Assembly: GCF_014873755.1 (NCBI RefSeq)
Contig: NZ_JADBEG010000001.1
Location: forward strand, 1,428,501-1,492,500
From: Amycolatopsis lexingtonensis
GTDB taxonomy: Bacteria; Actinomycetota; Actinomycetes; Mycobacteriales; Pseudonocardiaceae
Direction: 5' to 3'
Length of the DNA stretch: 64,000 bases
Below are positions 24,083 through 32,846 of the stretch, piece by piece (the stretch's first letter is position 1; each line of letters begins with the position of its first letter). Below the pieces are notes generated by a model, which made no database searches, was not told the DNA's origin, and saw only the letters and a list, made by a program, of their open reading frames with translations. A program made the position numbers and the translations under genes.

Positions 24083-25261
24083 ATGCCCCGGCTGCCTTAT
24101 CGGCGCCTGTGGTGGGCGACCGGCGTCGACACCCTCGGCACCGGGGCGTTCACCGCGGCGATGCCCCTGCTGACCGTCACGGTGACGCGCGATCCCCGGC
24201 TCGTGTCCCTCGTCGCGACCGCCGCCGCCCTGCCGTGGCTGCTGCTCGCCCTCCCCGCGGGCGCCTTGGCCGACCGGCACGACCGGGCCGGCCTGATGTG
24301 GCGGGCGCAGGCGGGCCAGGCCGCGCTGGCCGGGGCGCTCGCCGTGGCGGTCGCGTGCGGCGGCGCCGGCATACCGGTCTTCGTCGTCGTCGCGTTCGGG
24401 CTCGGTACCGGAGACGTCGTCTTCGGCACCGCGGCGCAGGCGATCCTGCCGGACCTGCTCCCGCCGTCCGACCTGCCGCGGGCGAACGGCCGTCAGCAGG
24501 CCATCACCACGGTCGCCCAGCAGTTCGCCGGGCCACCGCTGGGCAGCGCGCTGTTCGGCGTCGCGGCCGCTTTGCCGTTCGGGCTCGACGCCGTCTCGTT
24601 CGCGGTCTCCGCGGCGGTGGTGGCGACGCTGTCCCGGCGAGCCCGCGGCGGTGCCCGGCGCTCCGGCGTCCGCGAAGGGCTGACCTGGCTCCGCCGGCAC
24701 CGGTTGCTGCGGACCCTCGCCCTCCTGCTGGGCGTCAACGCGTTCTGCGGCCAGCTCGCCACCGTGACGCTGGCCCTGCTCGCCACCGAGGTGGTGCACA
24801 TCGGCGCCCGCGGCTACGGCGTGCTGCTCGCCGGCGCGGCGGCCGGCAGCGTCCTCGGCGGCCTGGTCAACGCGCGTCTCGTGGCCCGGATCGGGACCCG
24901 GGCGGCGCTGGTGACGGCGCTGACCGTGAACGCCGGCGCGTTCGCCGAGATCGGCCTGAGCCCCTCGGCCGTCCCGATGGGGGCGTTCCTGGCCGTGTCC
25001 GGCTTCGCCACGACGCTCTGGAACATCGTGGCGATCGGCCTCCGCCAGCGGCTCGTGCCGCCCGCGCTGCTCGGCCGCGTCACCGGCGCGTACCGCCTGC
25101 TGGGCTGGGGACTGATCCCGGCGGGCACGCTGGCCGGCGGGCTGGTCGCGCACGGCCTGGGCCTGCGCGCGCCCTACCTGGTGGCGGCCGTCGTGCGCGG
25201 GCTCGCGCTGGTGCCGGCGCTGCCGATCCTGCTGCGGGAACTCCGGGACGCCGTCAGGTGA
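24083..25261 (+). CDS. MFS transporter
   Basis: 392 residues, about 12 membrane segments, of the enterobactin/macrolide-exporter-like MFS group. ALPAGALADRHDRAGLMWRA is the typical loop between helices 2 and 3. ATG 24083 is chosen over GTG 24047 because AAGGATC stands just upstream and the first helix begins at once. Divergent from the ArsR-type gene. Its stop overlaps the convergent downstream gene by 8 bases. Confidence 0.88.
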   Translation: MPRLPYRRLWWATGVDTLGTGAFTAAMPLLTVTVTRDPRLVSLVATAAALPWLLLALPAGALADRHDRAGLMWRAQAGQAALAGALAVAVACGGAGIPVFVVVAFGLGTGDVVFGTAAQAILPDLLPPSDLPRANGRQQAITTVAQQFAGPPLGSALFGVAAALPFGLDAVSFAVSAAVVATLSRRARGGARRSGVREGLTWLRRHRLLRTLALLLGVNAFCGQLATVTLALLATEVVHIGARGYGVLLAGAAAGSVLGGLVNARLVARIGTRAALVTALTVNAGAFAEIGLSPSAVPMGAFLAVSGFATTLWNIVAIGLRQRLVPPALLGRVTGAYRLLGWGLIPAGTLAGGLVAHGLGLRAPYLVAAVVRGLALVPALPILLRELRDAVR

Positions 25262-26747
25262 CCGGCTGCGGCTCGCGTTCCGCCGCCGGTGGGGCGGGTG
25301 CTGCCCGGCGCCGGTCCCACCGCGCCTTCGCCCGCCGGTACAGCGGCGGCGCCGCCACGACGCACAGCGAGAGCGCCGCGACGTCCAGCAGGTACGCCGC
25401 CAGCCAGACGTGCTTGGCGATCTCGAAGTAGCCGTCGCCGACCACCGACATCGTCACGATGCCGAGCGCGCTCGTCACCGCCACCCCCGCCACGACGCCG
25501 TAGCGGGTCGTCGCTCGGTGACGTCGCAGCAGGGCCAGCACCGTCGCGGCCAGGCCGAGCAGGACGAGCAGCACCGGCCACCACCACAGGCCCATGCTGT
25601 CGAGCCAGGCCTGGAACGTCGTGGCGTCGCCGCCCATGTCGCCGCTGACCGGGGCCGAGTTGTCCGGGGGCCGGGTTTCCGACGTCCACGGCTCGTCCGG
25701 CAGGTAGGGCAGGCCGCGCCCGAGCGTGGCCTGCAGGCCGGTGCCGATCGCGGCCACCAGCGTGCCCGGGTTCGCCAGCAGGAGGTCCCAGACCTTGTGC
25801 TTGACCGTCGAGGGGTCCTCCAGCAGGACGTCCGCGCCGGTCAGCGCCTCCGGCCCGTCGGGGTAGTACGCGTGGCCCGCGCTCTGCTGCGCCTCCGCCG
25901 GCAGGCCGAGCTTCGCCGCCGAACCGGGCAGCTCGACCAGGCCGAGCGTGTATACCACGTTGACCGCGTTGACGTCGGCGTAGTTGCGGTCCTGCCAGGC
26001 GAGGTTCTCCCGGATCGGCGCGATGAGCTCCAGCACGAGCAGGATCGCGAGCACCGGCCCGACGATCCGGCCGGACCACCAGCGGCCCCGGCCCGGCTTG
26101 GCCGCGGTGACCGCGCACACGAGCACGGCGAGCACGAACAGCGGCAGGAAGCCGATCTTCGCCAGCCCGCCCACGACCCCGCCCACGGCGACCAGGCCGA
26201 GCGCCGCCAGCCGCGCGAAGCCGTCCTCGGCCTTGGTCGCCGCGATCACGGCCAGCCCGCACAGCAGCGTGTACGCGCCGAACAGCCCCGCGGGCTCGGC
26301 GAAGGTCGAGATGAACAGGCGTGCGAAGGCCGGCTCGAGCAGGGGGAGCAGCGGCGGCAGCAGGAAGAGCAGGCGCCGGGTGCCGCGGGCCTGCACCGCC
26401 CACGCGGCCGGCAGCGTGACCAGGAAGACCAGGAGCACGTACAGCCAGCCCAGCTTGACCAGGCTGAAGGAGCCGTCCCCGCCGGCGACGGACTCGAAGA
26501 GCACCGCGGCGCTCGACGGCTGCGGATCCGGGCACGGCGTGCCGCGGCCGAAGTCGAGCACGACGCCGCCGAGCCAGCTCGCCTTGTGATCCGGCGTCGC
26601 GGGCGTCAGCCCGGGCCCGCAGAACAGCCGGTAACCGTCCCCGTTGTCCCCGGCGCCGGTCGGTGTGCCGCCCAGCAGACCGAGGACGAGCGCCAGCACG
26701 AGCGCGGCGATCGCCGCGGTCGCCGTGGCGATCCCCACCCTCTTCAT
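25254..26747 (-). CDS. Polytopic membrane protein, possibly WsfD/GT-C-like
   Basis: 497 residues with roughly ten hydrophobic segments (IAALVLALVLGLLGG; LGWLYVLLVFLVTLPAAWAV; FGAYTLLCGLAVIAATKAED; VLAILLVLELIAPIRENLAW). A large polar loop sits between residues about 270 and 370 (LPAEAQQSAGHAYYPDGPEA). The layout resembles membrane glycosyltransferases and hexose-transfer proteins of the WsfD kind, but no diagnostic catalytic motif could be fixed. Monocistronic, convergent with the MFS gene. Confidence 0.6.
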   Translation of the reverse strand: MKRVGIATATAAIAALVLALVLGLLGGTPTGAGDNGDGYRLFCGPGLTPATPDHKASWLGGVVLDFGRGTPCPDPQPSSAAVLFESVAGGDGSFSLVKLGWLYVLLVFLVTLPAAWAVQARGTRRLLFLLPPLLPLLEPAFARLFISTFAEPAGLFGAYTLLCGLAVIAATKAEDGFARLAALGLVAVGGVVGGLAKIGFLPLFVLAVLVCAVTAAKPGRGRWWSGRIVGPVLAILLVLELIAPIRENLAWQDRNYADVNAVNVVYTLGLVELPGSAAKLGLPAEAQQSAGHAYYPDGPEALTGADVLLEDPSTVKHKVWDLLLANPGTLVAAIGTGLQATLGRGLPYLPDEPWTSETRPPDNSAPVSGDMGGDATTFQAWLDSMGLWWWPVLLVLLGLAATVLALLRRHRATTRYGVVAGVAVTSALGIVTMSVVGDGYFEIAKHVWLAAYLLDVAALSLCVVAAPPLYRRAKARWDRRRAAPAPPAAEREPQPVT

Positions 26748-26835
26748 GCCGGTCAGCGTAGGTGGTCGGGTCTCCCGGTGGTTCCGGAACTCCCGATTTC
26801 CCGTTTTCGCGCCCGCTGTTCCCGGATGCCCGTGC

Positions 26836-27036
26836 TCAGGCGCCGGGGTGACCGCACGCGTAGACGTTCGCCGAAGCGAGCGCGACGCACGCGGGGCACG
26901 TGTTCACCGGCCGGTCGCGGCGGCCGTAGTACGGGTGGCGGGCGCCGCACAGCGCCGTGATCACGTCCCCGGGCCGCGGCTGGGGGTGGCACCGGGGGCA
27001 GTAGGCGTGCGCGGCGCGTTCGACATCGGCGCTCAT
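26836..27036 (-). CDS. Small cysteine-rich protein
   Basis: 66 residues with pairs CPRC, then C, CPAC and C (YCPRCHPQPRPG; TCPACVALASANVYACGHPG), consistent with a zinc-ribbon-like fold. Function unknown. Its ATG overlaps the stop of the upstream DUF6010-type gene (27033-27036), which supports it being real. Confidence 0.6.
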   Translation of the reverse strand: MSADVERAAHAYCPRCHPQPRPGDVITALCGARHPYYGRRDRPVNTCPACVALASANVYACGHPGA

Positions 27037-27440
27037 GGCGCCGGAGTACCCCTGACCACGGTGCGCCAACCCGCCACCGACCGGCCGCCGGTGAAGCACC
27101 AGATCGCGATGACCGGGTCGCAGATCGCGCAGCCGAACGACGAACCGTGCGCGAACGGCAGGATCGGCTGGCCCTTGAGGTGGTGCACGACGTCCCAGCC
27201 GGTGTGCAGGAGCCAGCCGATGCCGATGAACGTCCACGAGTCGAGCCCGCGGAAGGCGATGTAGGTCATCACGGCGCAGAACACGAGCTCCCACGGCCCG
27301 AGCGCGCCGCCGGAGAGGTAGGCGGCACCCGCGCCGCCGACCACCACGGCGTTGAGCCGCCGCCGGTGCGCTTCGGGGACGAACGAGTTGAGCGCGGCGT
27401 AGAGGAGGCCGATCACGATCGGCGCGAGGATCTCGATCAC
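27033..27440 (-). CDS. DUF6010-like small membrane protein
   Basis: 135 residues, about four membrane segments (IEILAPIVIGLLYAALNSFV; VVVGGAGAAYLSGGALGPWE; FIGIGWLLHTGWDVVHHLKG) and conserved His/Cys positions near the C-terminus (PFAHGSSFGCAICDPVIAIW). Matches the pattern of DUF6010 proteins, which have no known function. Coupled to the small Cys-rich gene. Confidence 0.7.
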   Translation of the reverse strand: MIEILAPIVIGLLYAALNSFVPEAHRRRLNAVVVGGAGAAYLSGGALGPWELVFCAVMTYIAFRGLDSWTFIGIGWLLHTGWDVVHHLKGQPILPFAHGSSFGCAICDPVIAIWCFTGGRSVAGWRTVVRGTPAP

Positions 27441-27562
27441 GCCGGAAACGCTAGGAACCGCCCGGCCGCCGGGCCAGTGGCTGTCCGGCCACCCTCCGCC
27501 GGATTCTCGCCAGCGGCGCCCGCTCCGTAAAGTGTGGACCGGGAACGATCAGGGTGGGCTGG

Positions 27563-28213
27563 ATGAACGTGAAGGCGGACCGCGCGAGTGCGACGCGGGA
27601 AAGCATCCTCGTGACGGCGGAGCGGCTGTTCGCCGAGCACGGGGTGCATGTGGTGTCCAACCGGCACATCAGCGAGGCGGCCGGCCAGGGCAACAACGCG
27701 GCGGTGAACTACCACTTCGGCACCAAGGTCGACCTGGTGCGCGCGATCGTCCGCAAGCACGCGGAGCCCATGGAGCGGCTGCGCGCGGAGCTGGTCGAGG
27801 CCATCGACGGCGACGGCGACCTCCGCGACTGGGTGGCCTGCCTGGTCCGCCCGAGCACGACCCACCTGCGTGAACTGGGCGCGCCGACGTGGTTCGCGCG
27901 GTTCAGCGCCCAGGTGATGACCGACCCGGCGCTGCGGGCGATCATCGCCGAGGAGTCCCTGTCCTCACCGGCGCTGGCCCGCGCGGTCGAGGGCCTGAAC
28001 CGCTGCCTCGACGGCCTGCCCGCGGAGATCCGCGCCGAGCGCGGGGACATGGCCCGCCAGCTGATGATCCACATGACCGCGGAGCGCGAACGCGCGCTGG
28101 CGGAGGGGACGTCCACGCCGCGGGCGAGCTGGGACGACGCGGGCACCGGGCTGATCGACGCGATCACCGGCCTGCTCCTGGCCCCGGTGTCGCGGCCTCA
28201 GGACGTCTCGTAG
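27563..28213 (+). CDS. TetR family regulator
   Basis: 216 residues. DNA-binding part: RESILVTAERLFAEHGVHVV, RHISEAAGQGNNAAVNYHFG. The C-terminal ligand domain is of the AcrR-like type. GTG 27554 lies nine bases upstream in frame and is an alternative start; ATG 27563 is preferred for its spacing from AGGGTGGG. Convergent with and overlapping the DUF5655 gene by 16 bases. Targets unknown. Confidence 0.85.
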   Translation: MNVKADRASATRESILVTAERLFAEHGVHVVSNRHISEAAGQGNNAAVNYHFGTKVDLVRAIVRKHAEPMERLRAELVEAIDGDGDLRDWVACLVRPSTTHLRELGAPTWFARFSAQVMTDPALRAIIAEESLSSPALARAVEGLNRCLDGLPAEIRAERGDMARQLMIHMTAERERALAEGTSTPRASWDDAGTGLIDAITGLLLAPVSRPQDVS

Positions 28214-28611
28214 GCCAGCGTCAGCCAGTTCCGGACCTCGTCGTCCACATCGGACACGTCACGCAGCTTGAGCTGGTGCCCCACGCGGGCTCCGCTCGCC
28301 CAGCGCGCCGGCGCGATCCTCGCCGTCTCCACCGGGTGCGGCAGCCACAGGTACACCAGGACGTCCTTGGACCGCGGCCGCAGCTCGGCGAGCTTGTGCT
28401 CGCGCTTGAGGAAGACGCCGACCTTGACGGCGTCCTCGTGGACGTCGCCGAGATCGCGCAGGTGCCCGACGACGGCGTCGTAGATCGCGCGCTGCCAGGG
28501 TGGTTTCCCGGCGAAGGTCTCGTCGACGGTGCAGCCGGGGACGCAGGTGTGCCCTTGGCGGGCGCGGGCGAACTCGCGGTCGCAGCGCGGGCACGTCCAG
28601 CGGGTCGGCAT
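28198..28611 (-). CDS. DUF5655 protein with N-terminal zinc knuckle
   Basis: 137 residues. An N-terminal CPRCDREFARARQGHTC motif suggests a zinc site. The remainder matches DUF5655 (QRAIYDAVVGHLRDLGDVHE; VGVFLKREHKLAELRPRSKD; LVYLWLPHPVE). Function of the domain is unknown; it occurs with DNA/RNA-related proteins. ATG 28611 is used; GTG 28632 would add seven residues. Confidence 0.75.
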   Translation of the reverse strand: MPTRWTCPRCDREFARARQGHTCVPGCTVDETFAGKPPWQRAIYDAVVGHLRDLGDVHEDAVKVGVFLKREHKLAELRPRSKDVLVYLWLPHPVETARIAPARWASGARVGHQLKLRDVSDVDDEVRNWLTLAYETS

Positions 28612-28716
28612 GCCGTCCAGGATGGCACTCACCGCGCGGCGGGGCCCGTCAGCGGGTCGGGGCCGAGCGCCGCGCAGCCAGGGCCCCGCTGCTGCCGGTG
28701 ACCCCGCCGGCCGCAC

Positions 28717-28770
28717 GTCTTGAATGACTCATTCAGGTCTTCGGAGGTCCTGAATGAGTCATTCAAGACG
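28717..28770. repeat. Paired palindrome, AATGAGTCATT family, copy 2
   Basis: Same double-palindrome unit as at 4102 but in the opposite orientation, between the start of the DUF5655 gene and the end of mimR. The flanking sequence on both sides (CCGGTGACCC... before, GCTGG...GCCGACGCGA after) is also shared with the copy at 51608, so the repeated unit is longer than the palindromes. Confidence 0.9.
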
Positions 28771-28831
28771 CTGGCGCAAGGGTGCGGACCGCGCCGACGC
28801 GATTCGGCCGGAGGTCGCGCGGCGGGGCCCG

Positions 28832-30625
28832 TCAGCGTGTCGGGGGAACGATGCCGTACTCGTGGATCTTCCGGTAGATCGTCGCCCGTGAGATGCCCAG
28901 CAGCTTCGCCGCCCGGACCTTGTTGCCGTCCGCGTCTTCGAGACAACGCACGATCGCGTCGCGCTCGATCGACTCGAAGCGGTTCAGTGGGCGGCGGGCG
29001 ACCGCGTGGAACTCCGCCGGGAGGTCGCCGGGGCGGATGCTGCCCGCGCGGCGGCGCTGGGCCACCTTGCGCAGCACCGCGTACAGCTGGCCGGTGTTGC
29101 CCGGCCACTCCGCGCGCATCAGCAGGTGCAGGGCCGCCGCCGAACAGGTCAGCCGTCCGCCGTAGCCGAGTTTGCTCAGGACCAGGGGGACGAGCTCCGC
29201 CAGGTCCTCGACGTGGTGGCGCAGCGGCGGTACCCGGACGGTGCGCGGGAACGCCTTGAGCAGCTCGGCCAGCGCCGGCTCGGTCTCCGCCTCGGGGACC
29301 AGCGTGAGGACGACCCAAGGGGCGGCGGGGCCTTCGCGCAGCCGCCGCAGGACCGCGGCCAGCGCGTTTGCCGCCGGGGCCGTCAGCCGGTCGGCGTGGC
29401 GGATCACCAGCGTGCGGATCGGGGCCGCGGCGTGCTCGCTCAGCAGGGCGTCGCCGTCCAGGGCGTCGGCCGCGTCGACGGAGACCAGGCGGGCCGCCGG
29501 GTGGTGGCGCTGGTGCAGACCCTTCGCCAGGGTCAGCTTGCCGGTGCCCGGCTCGCCCTCCAGCGCCACCCACTCGCCGCGCTGGTGACCGGCGTCCAGC
29601 TCGTGCCCGCAGCGCAGCCACAGCGGCGCCGAACCGACCACGCCCGGCAGGTACATCGGCAGCATCGGTGTCGACGCCGCCAGCGTCTCGTCCGCTTCGA
29701 TCAGCTTCACCGACAGGACGCCGCCCGCGGTGTCGGTCTCGCGCTGGCCCGGGACGCGGCGGCAGAACACGCGTACCCGCAGGCCGCTGGACAGCGACAG
29801 CGTCGCCGGGGTCCGCCGTCCTTCGGCCAGCGCCTCCGTGGCGTGGCCCAGCAGCACCGACTGGTCGGCCGGGTCGAGCAGCTGCCGGGCCCGGTCGTTC
29901 ATCATCACGATGTCGTCGTTGAACGCCAGCACGATGCCCGTCCACCGGCGGCACGTCTGCAGGTAGGCCTGGAAGAGGATCATCTCGCGCAGGTCGCTGT
30001 GCCGCAGCAGGGCCTGGCGGATCTGCTCGGCCGTCGAGCGGGCCAGCGCGATGAGCAGGCCGCCCGCGTCCTTGTGCCAGCAGGTGAGGTCGACCGCGCC
30101 GATCTTCTTGCCGGAGATCGGGTGGTGGATCGGCACGCCCGCGCACGCGAGGTTCTCCAGGTGCTCGGCGTAGTGCTCGTGGCCGAACACCGTCGTCGCG
30201 CGGCCGTCCTCCAGCGCGGTGCCGATGCCGTTGGTCCCGACGGACTGCTCGCCGTAGCTGAACCCCGGCACCAGCTCGACGCGCTCCAGGTGCCGCCGCA
30301 GGTCGGCGTCGCCGGTCCGCTGGGTGAGCACGACGCCGGCCGGGTCGGTGAGGATGAGGCTGATCGGCTGGCCGTCGAACTGCTCGCCGAGCTTGTGCAG
30401 CACCGGTTCCGCGCCGCGCATCAGCGGGATGTCGAGGTTCTGGTCGCCGAGGTAGAGCGGGTCGATCCGGTCGGCCTCGACGCGGAACTCCCGCGAGCGC
30501 CGCCACGAGGCCAGGATCGTCTGGCGCACGACGCCGGGGGACACCGTTTCGGCGGTCAGGAAACGCACCCGGGTGCGGGCGAGCTCGTCGTCGGCGAGCA
30601 GGGTTCCGGGCGCGTTCTCGTCCAC
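28832..30625 (-). CDS. mimR: MimR-like GAF/Fis transcriptional regulator
   Basis: 597 residues. The N-terminal region with VVRQTILASWRRSREF and a GAF sensor (YGEQSVGTNGIGTALEDGRA; GKKIGAVDLTCWHKDAGGLL) is followed by a bEBP-like central AAA domain (GEPGTGKLTLAKGL as Walker A) and a C-terminal Fis-type helix-turn-helix (RCLEDADGNKVRAAKLLGIS, RATIYRKIHEYGI). This is the layout of AcoR/MimR activators. The GAFTGA loop that contacts sigma-54 is not present. GTG 30625 has GGAGG just upstream. It is divergent from the mim operon, and GTCTCA-TGAGAC dyads lie at both upstream sites, so it should activate the operon in response to substrate. Confidence 0.88.
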   Translation of the reverse strand: MDENAPGTLLADDELARTRVRFLTAETVSPGVVRQTILASWRRSREFRVEADRIDPLYLGDQNLDIPLMRGAEPVLHKLGEQFDGQPISLILTDPAGVVLTQRTGDADLRRHLERVELVPGFSYGEQSVGTNGIGTALEDGRATTVFGHEHYAEHLENLACAGVPIHHPISGKKIGAVDLTCWHKDAGGLLIALARSTAEQIRQALLRHSDLREMILFQAYLQTCRRWTGIVLAFNDDIVMMNDRARQLLDPADQSVLLGHATEALAEGRRTPATLSLSSGLRVRVFCRRVPGQRETDTAGGVLSVKLIEADETLAASTPMLPMYLPGVVGSAPLWLRCGHELDAGHQRGEWVALEGEPGTGKLTLAKGLHQRHHPAARLVSVDAADALDGDALLSEHAAAPIRTLVIRHADRLTAPAANALAAVLRRLREGPAAPWVVLTLVPEAETEPALAELLKAFPRTVRVPPLRHHVEDLAELVPLVLSKLGYGGRLTCSAAALHLLMRAEWPGNTGQLYAVLRKVAQRRRAGSIRPGDLPAEFHAVARRPLNRFESIERDAIVRCLEDADGNKVRAAKLLGISRATIYRKIHEYGIVPPTR

Positions 30626-30713
30626 GTGACCTCCAGCTTCCCGCGGCCCACGTGGGTGCGGGCACACCCGTTGTGCCGCCCGTCCAGCCTAAGCGTCTCC
30701 TGCCTTCGCCGGT

Positions 30714-30728
30714 GTCTCAAATTGAGAC
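30714..30728. promoter_or_regulatory. MimR-type operator 1
   Basis: Palindrome GTCTCAAATTGAGAC between mimR and the 79-residue ORF. AcoR/MimR-type regulators recognise TGTCTCA-N2-3-TGAGACA dyads. A second near-identical site lies 301 bases downstream, just before mimA. Confidence 0.8.
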
Positions 30729-30763
30729 GCCCCGCACCCACGGGGCGGCGGTGCCATGGGTGC

Positions 30764-31003
30764 ATGGCCGCCGAAACGTACAACCCCTGGACGATCGTCA
30801 ACCTGGTCTTCACCCACCTGGCCGAGGCGGGCCTGCACCCGACCCTCGGCGCGGAAGGCCACCCCGGAGAACCCGCCGCCGCGCTCCTGCGCGCGCTCGG
30901 CGTCGTCCCGACCGTCGAGGGCGACGCGCGCGTGCAGGCCGGCGTCCACGAAGAGCTCGCCGCGCTGCGCACGCGGATGCTCGGCGCGAACGAAACGCCC
31001 TGA
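30764..31003 (+). CDS. Small protein of unknown function at the head of the mim operon
   Basis: 79 residues beginning MAAETYNPWTIVNLVFTHLA, mostly helical, acidic, no Cys. It lies between the two MimR-type operators, in the same direction as mimA, and has normal coding character for this genome. No known domain recognised. A regulatory or accessory role for the monooxygenase is only inferred from position. Confidence 0.6.
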   Translation: MAAETYNPWTIVNLVFTHLAEAGLHPTLGAEGHPGEPAAALLRALGVVPTVEGDARVQAGVHEELAALRTRMLGANETP

Positions 31004-31014
31004 GCAGCGGTTCT

Positions 31015-31029
31015 GTCTCAGATTGAGAC
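31015..31029 (+). promoter_or_regulatory. MimR-type operator 2, before mimA
   Basis: Palindrome GTCTCAGATTGAGAC, identical in its arms to the site at 30714. It lies 80 bases before the mimA start, a normal activator distance. No clear vegetative promoter was recognised between it and mimA. Confidence 0.8.
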
Positions 31030-31109
31030 CCGCGTCACCTCCGGGCGCCCCTTCAATGGTCAACGCAGGACGCCCCGGGCGGCGAGCCACGGATACAAGG
31101 AGCTGATCC

Positions 31110-32762
31110 ATGAGTCGCCAGAGTGTGGCGAAAGCCCACCAGAAGATCCAGGAACTGTCGTGGGAACCGGCGTACCACACCCCGGTCTCGCACTACGGCA
31201 CCGACTACACCTTCCAGAAGGCCAAGAAGAAGGACCCGCTGAAGCAGGTCCTCCGCTCGTACTTCCCGATGCAGGAGGAAAAGGACCACCGGGTCTACGG
31301 CGCCGAGGATGGCGCGATCCGCGGCAACATGTTCCGCCAGGTCCAGGAACGCTGGCTGGAGTGGCAGAAGCTGTTCCTCTCGATCATCCCGCTGCCGGAG
31401 ATCTCCGCGGCCCGCGCGATGCCGCTGCTGTTCCGCACGGTCCCGAACCCGGAACTGCACAACGGCCAGGCGATCCAGATGATCGACGAGGTCCGCCACT
31501 CGACGATCCAGCAGAACCTCAAGCGCCTGTACATGCAGAACTACATCGACCCGGCGGGCTTCAACTCGAGCCTGCGCAACTTCCAGAACGACTACTGCGG
31601 CACCATCGGCCGCCAGTTCGCCGAAGGCTTCATCACCGGTGACGCCATCACCGCGGCGAGCATCTACCTGACCATCGTCGCCGAAACGGCGTTCACGAAC
31701 ACGTTGTTCGTCGCCATGCCGGCCGAAGCCGCCGCGAACGGCGACTACCTGCTGCCCACGGTGTTCCACTCGGTGCAGTCCGACGAATCCCGGCACATCA
31801 GCAACGGGTACGCGACGCTGCTGATGGCGTTGTCGGACGAAAGCAACCACCAGCTGCTCGAACGCGACCTGCGGTACGCGTGGTGGAACAACCACGCCGT
31901 CGTCGACGCGGCGATCGGCACGTTCATCGAATACGGCACCAAGGACCGCCGCAAGGACCGCGAAAGCTACGCGGAAATGTGGCGCCGCTGGATCTACGAC
32001 GACTACTACCGCTCGTACCTGGTCCCGCTCGAGAAGTACGGGCTCGTCATCCCGCACGACCTCATCGAAGAAGCCTGGAACCGGATCTGGAACAAGGGCT
32101 ACGTCCACGAGGTCGCGCAGTTCTTCGCCACCGGGTGGCTCGCCAACTACTGGCGGATCGACCCGATGACCGACGAAGACTTCGAGTGGTTCGAGTACAA
32201 GTACCCGGGCTGGTACGACAAGTACGGCAAGTGGTGGGAGAACTACGCCCGCCTCGCGACGCCGAACGGGCACCACCCGATCGTCGCCGAAGGCGTCGGC
32301 TACGTGTACCCGCACCGGTGCTGGACGTGCATGGTGCCGTGCCTCATCCGCGAGGACATGGTGGTCGACGAGGTCGACGGCCAGCACCGGACGTACTGCT
32401 CGGAGACGTGCCGCTGGACCGACGCGGAGGCGTTCCGGCCCACCTACCAGGGCCGCAACACCCCGAACATGGGCCAGTTGGTCGGCGCCCGCGAGTGGGA
32501 GACGCTCTACCACGGCTGGAACTGGGCCGACGTCGTCTCCGACATGGGTTTCGTGCGCGACGACGGCAAGACCATGGTCGCGCAGCCGCATCTGAACCTC
32601 GACCCGAAGAAGATGTGGACGCTCGACCACCTGCGCCGGATGCCCGAGGTGCAGTCGCCGAACGTGCTCCTCAACCAGATGACCGACGAGCAGCGCGCCG
32701 CCTTCGTGGCCGACTACAACCGCCAGGGCCCGGCCGGGCGCCCGGCGCCGCAGCAGGCCTGA
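31110..32762 (+). CDS. mimA: Propane/phenol monooxygenase large (alpha) subunit
   Basis: 550 residues, the hydroxylase alpha subunit of a soluble diiron monooxygenase (MimA/PrmA type). The six diiron ligands expected for the family are visible: E97 ([10 protein letters not shown]), E127 and H130 (DEVRH), E192 (VAETAF), E226 and H229 (DESRH). The C-terminal third carries CWTCMVPCL and CSETC cysteine groups. Together with MimC it forms the oxygen-activating hydroxylase that oxidises propane, phenol, acetone or related compounds. AAGGAG stands 7 bases before the ATG. It is under control of the dyad at 31015 and mimR. Confidence 0.97.
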   Translation: MSRQSVAKAHQKIQELSWEPAYHTPVSHYGTDYTFQKAKKKDPLKQVLRSYFPMQEEKDHRVYGAEDGAIRGNMFRQVQERWLEWQKLFLSIIPLPEISAARAMPLLFRTVPNPELHNGQAIQMIDEVRHSTIQQNLKRLYMQNYIDPAGFNSSLRNFQNDYCGTIGRQFAEGFITGDAITAASIYLTIVAETAFTNTLFVAMPAEAAANGDYLLPTVFHSVQSDESRHISNGYATLLMALSDESNHQLLERDLRYAWWNNHAVVDAAIGTFIEYGTKDRRKDRESYAEMWRRWIYDDYYRSYLVPLEKYGLVIPHDLIEEAWNRIWNKGYVHEVAQFFATGWLANYWRIDPMTDEDFEWFEYKYPGWYDKYGKWWENYARLATPNGHHPIVAEGVGYVYPHRCWTCMVPCLIREDMVVDEVDGQHRTYCSETCRWTDAEAFRPTYQGRNTPNMGQLVGAREWETLYHGWNWADVVSDMGFVRDDGKTMVAQPHLNLDPKKMWTLDHLRRMPEVQSPNVLLNQMTDEQRAAFVADYNRQGPAGRPAPQQA

Positions 32763-32777
32763 CACGACCACTAGGGC

Positions 32778-32832
32778 GGCACTTTCACGTGAAAGTGCCG
32801 CCCCCAGGTGGGCACTTTCACGTGAAAGTGCC
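32778..32832. repeat. Paired palindrome, TTTCACGTGAAA family, between mimA and mimB
   Basis: Two identical 22-base perfect palindromes with core CACTTTCACGTGAAAGTG at 32778-32799 and 32811-32832, 33 bases apart and separated by GCCCCCAGGTG. They fill most of the 84-base gap between mimA and mimB. A diverged copy with the same spacing and spacer lies inside lanM (58213-58261). Either hairpin could reduce mimB expression relative to mimA or stabilise the mimA message. Confidence 0.92.
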
Positions 32833-32846
32833 GGAATGGGGCTGGG

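Noticed and set aside
30626-31109. Sigma-54 promoter before mimA
   Set aside because: No GG-N10-GC element at suitable spacing was recognised and the activator lacks GAFTGA.
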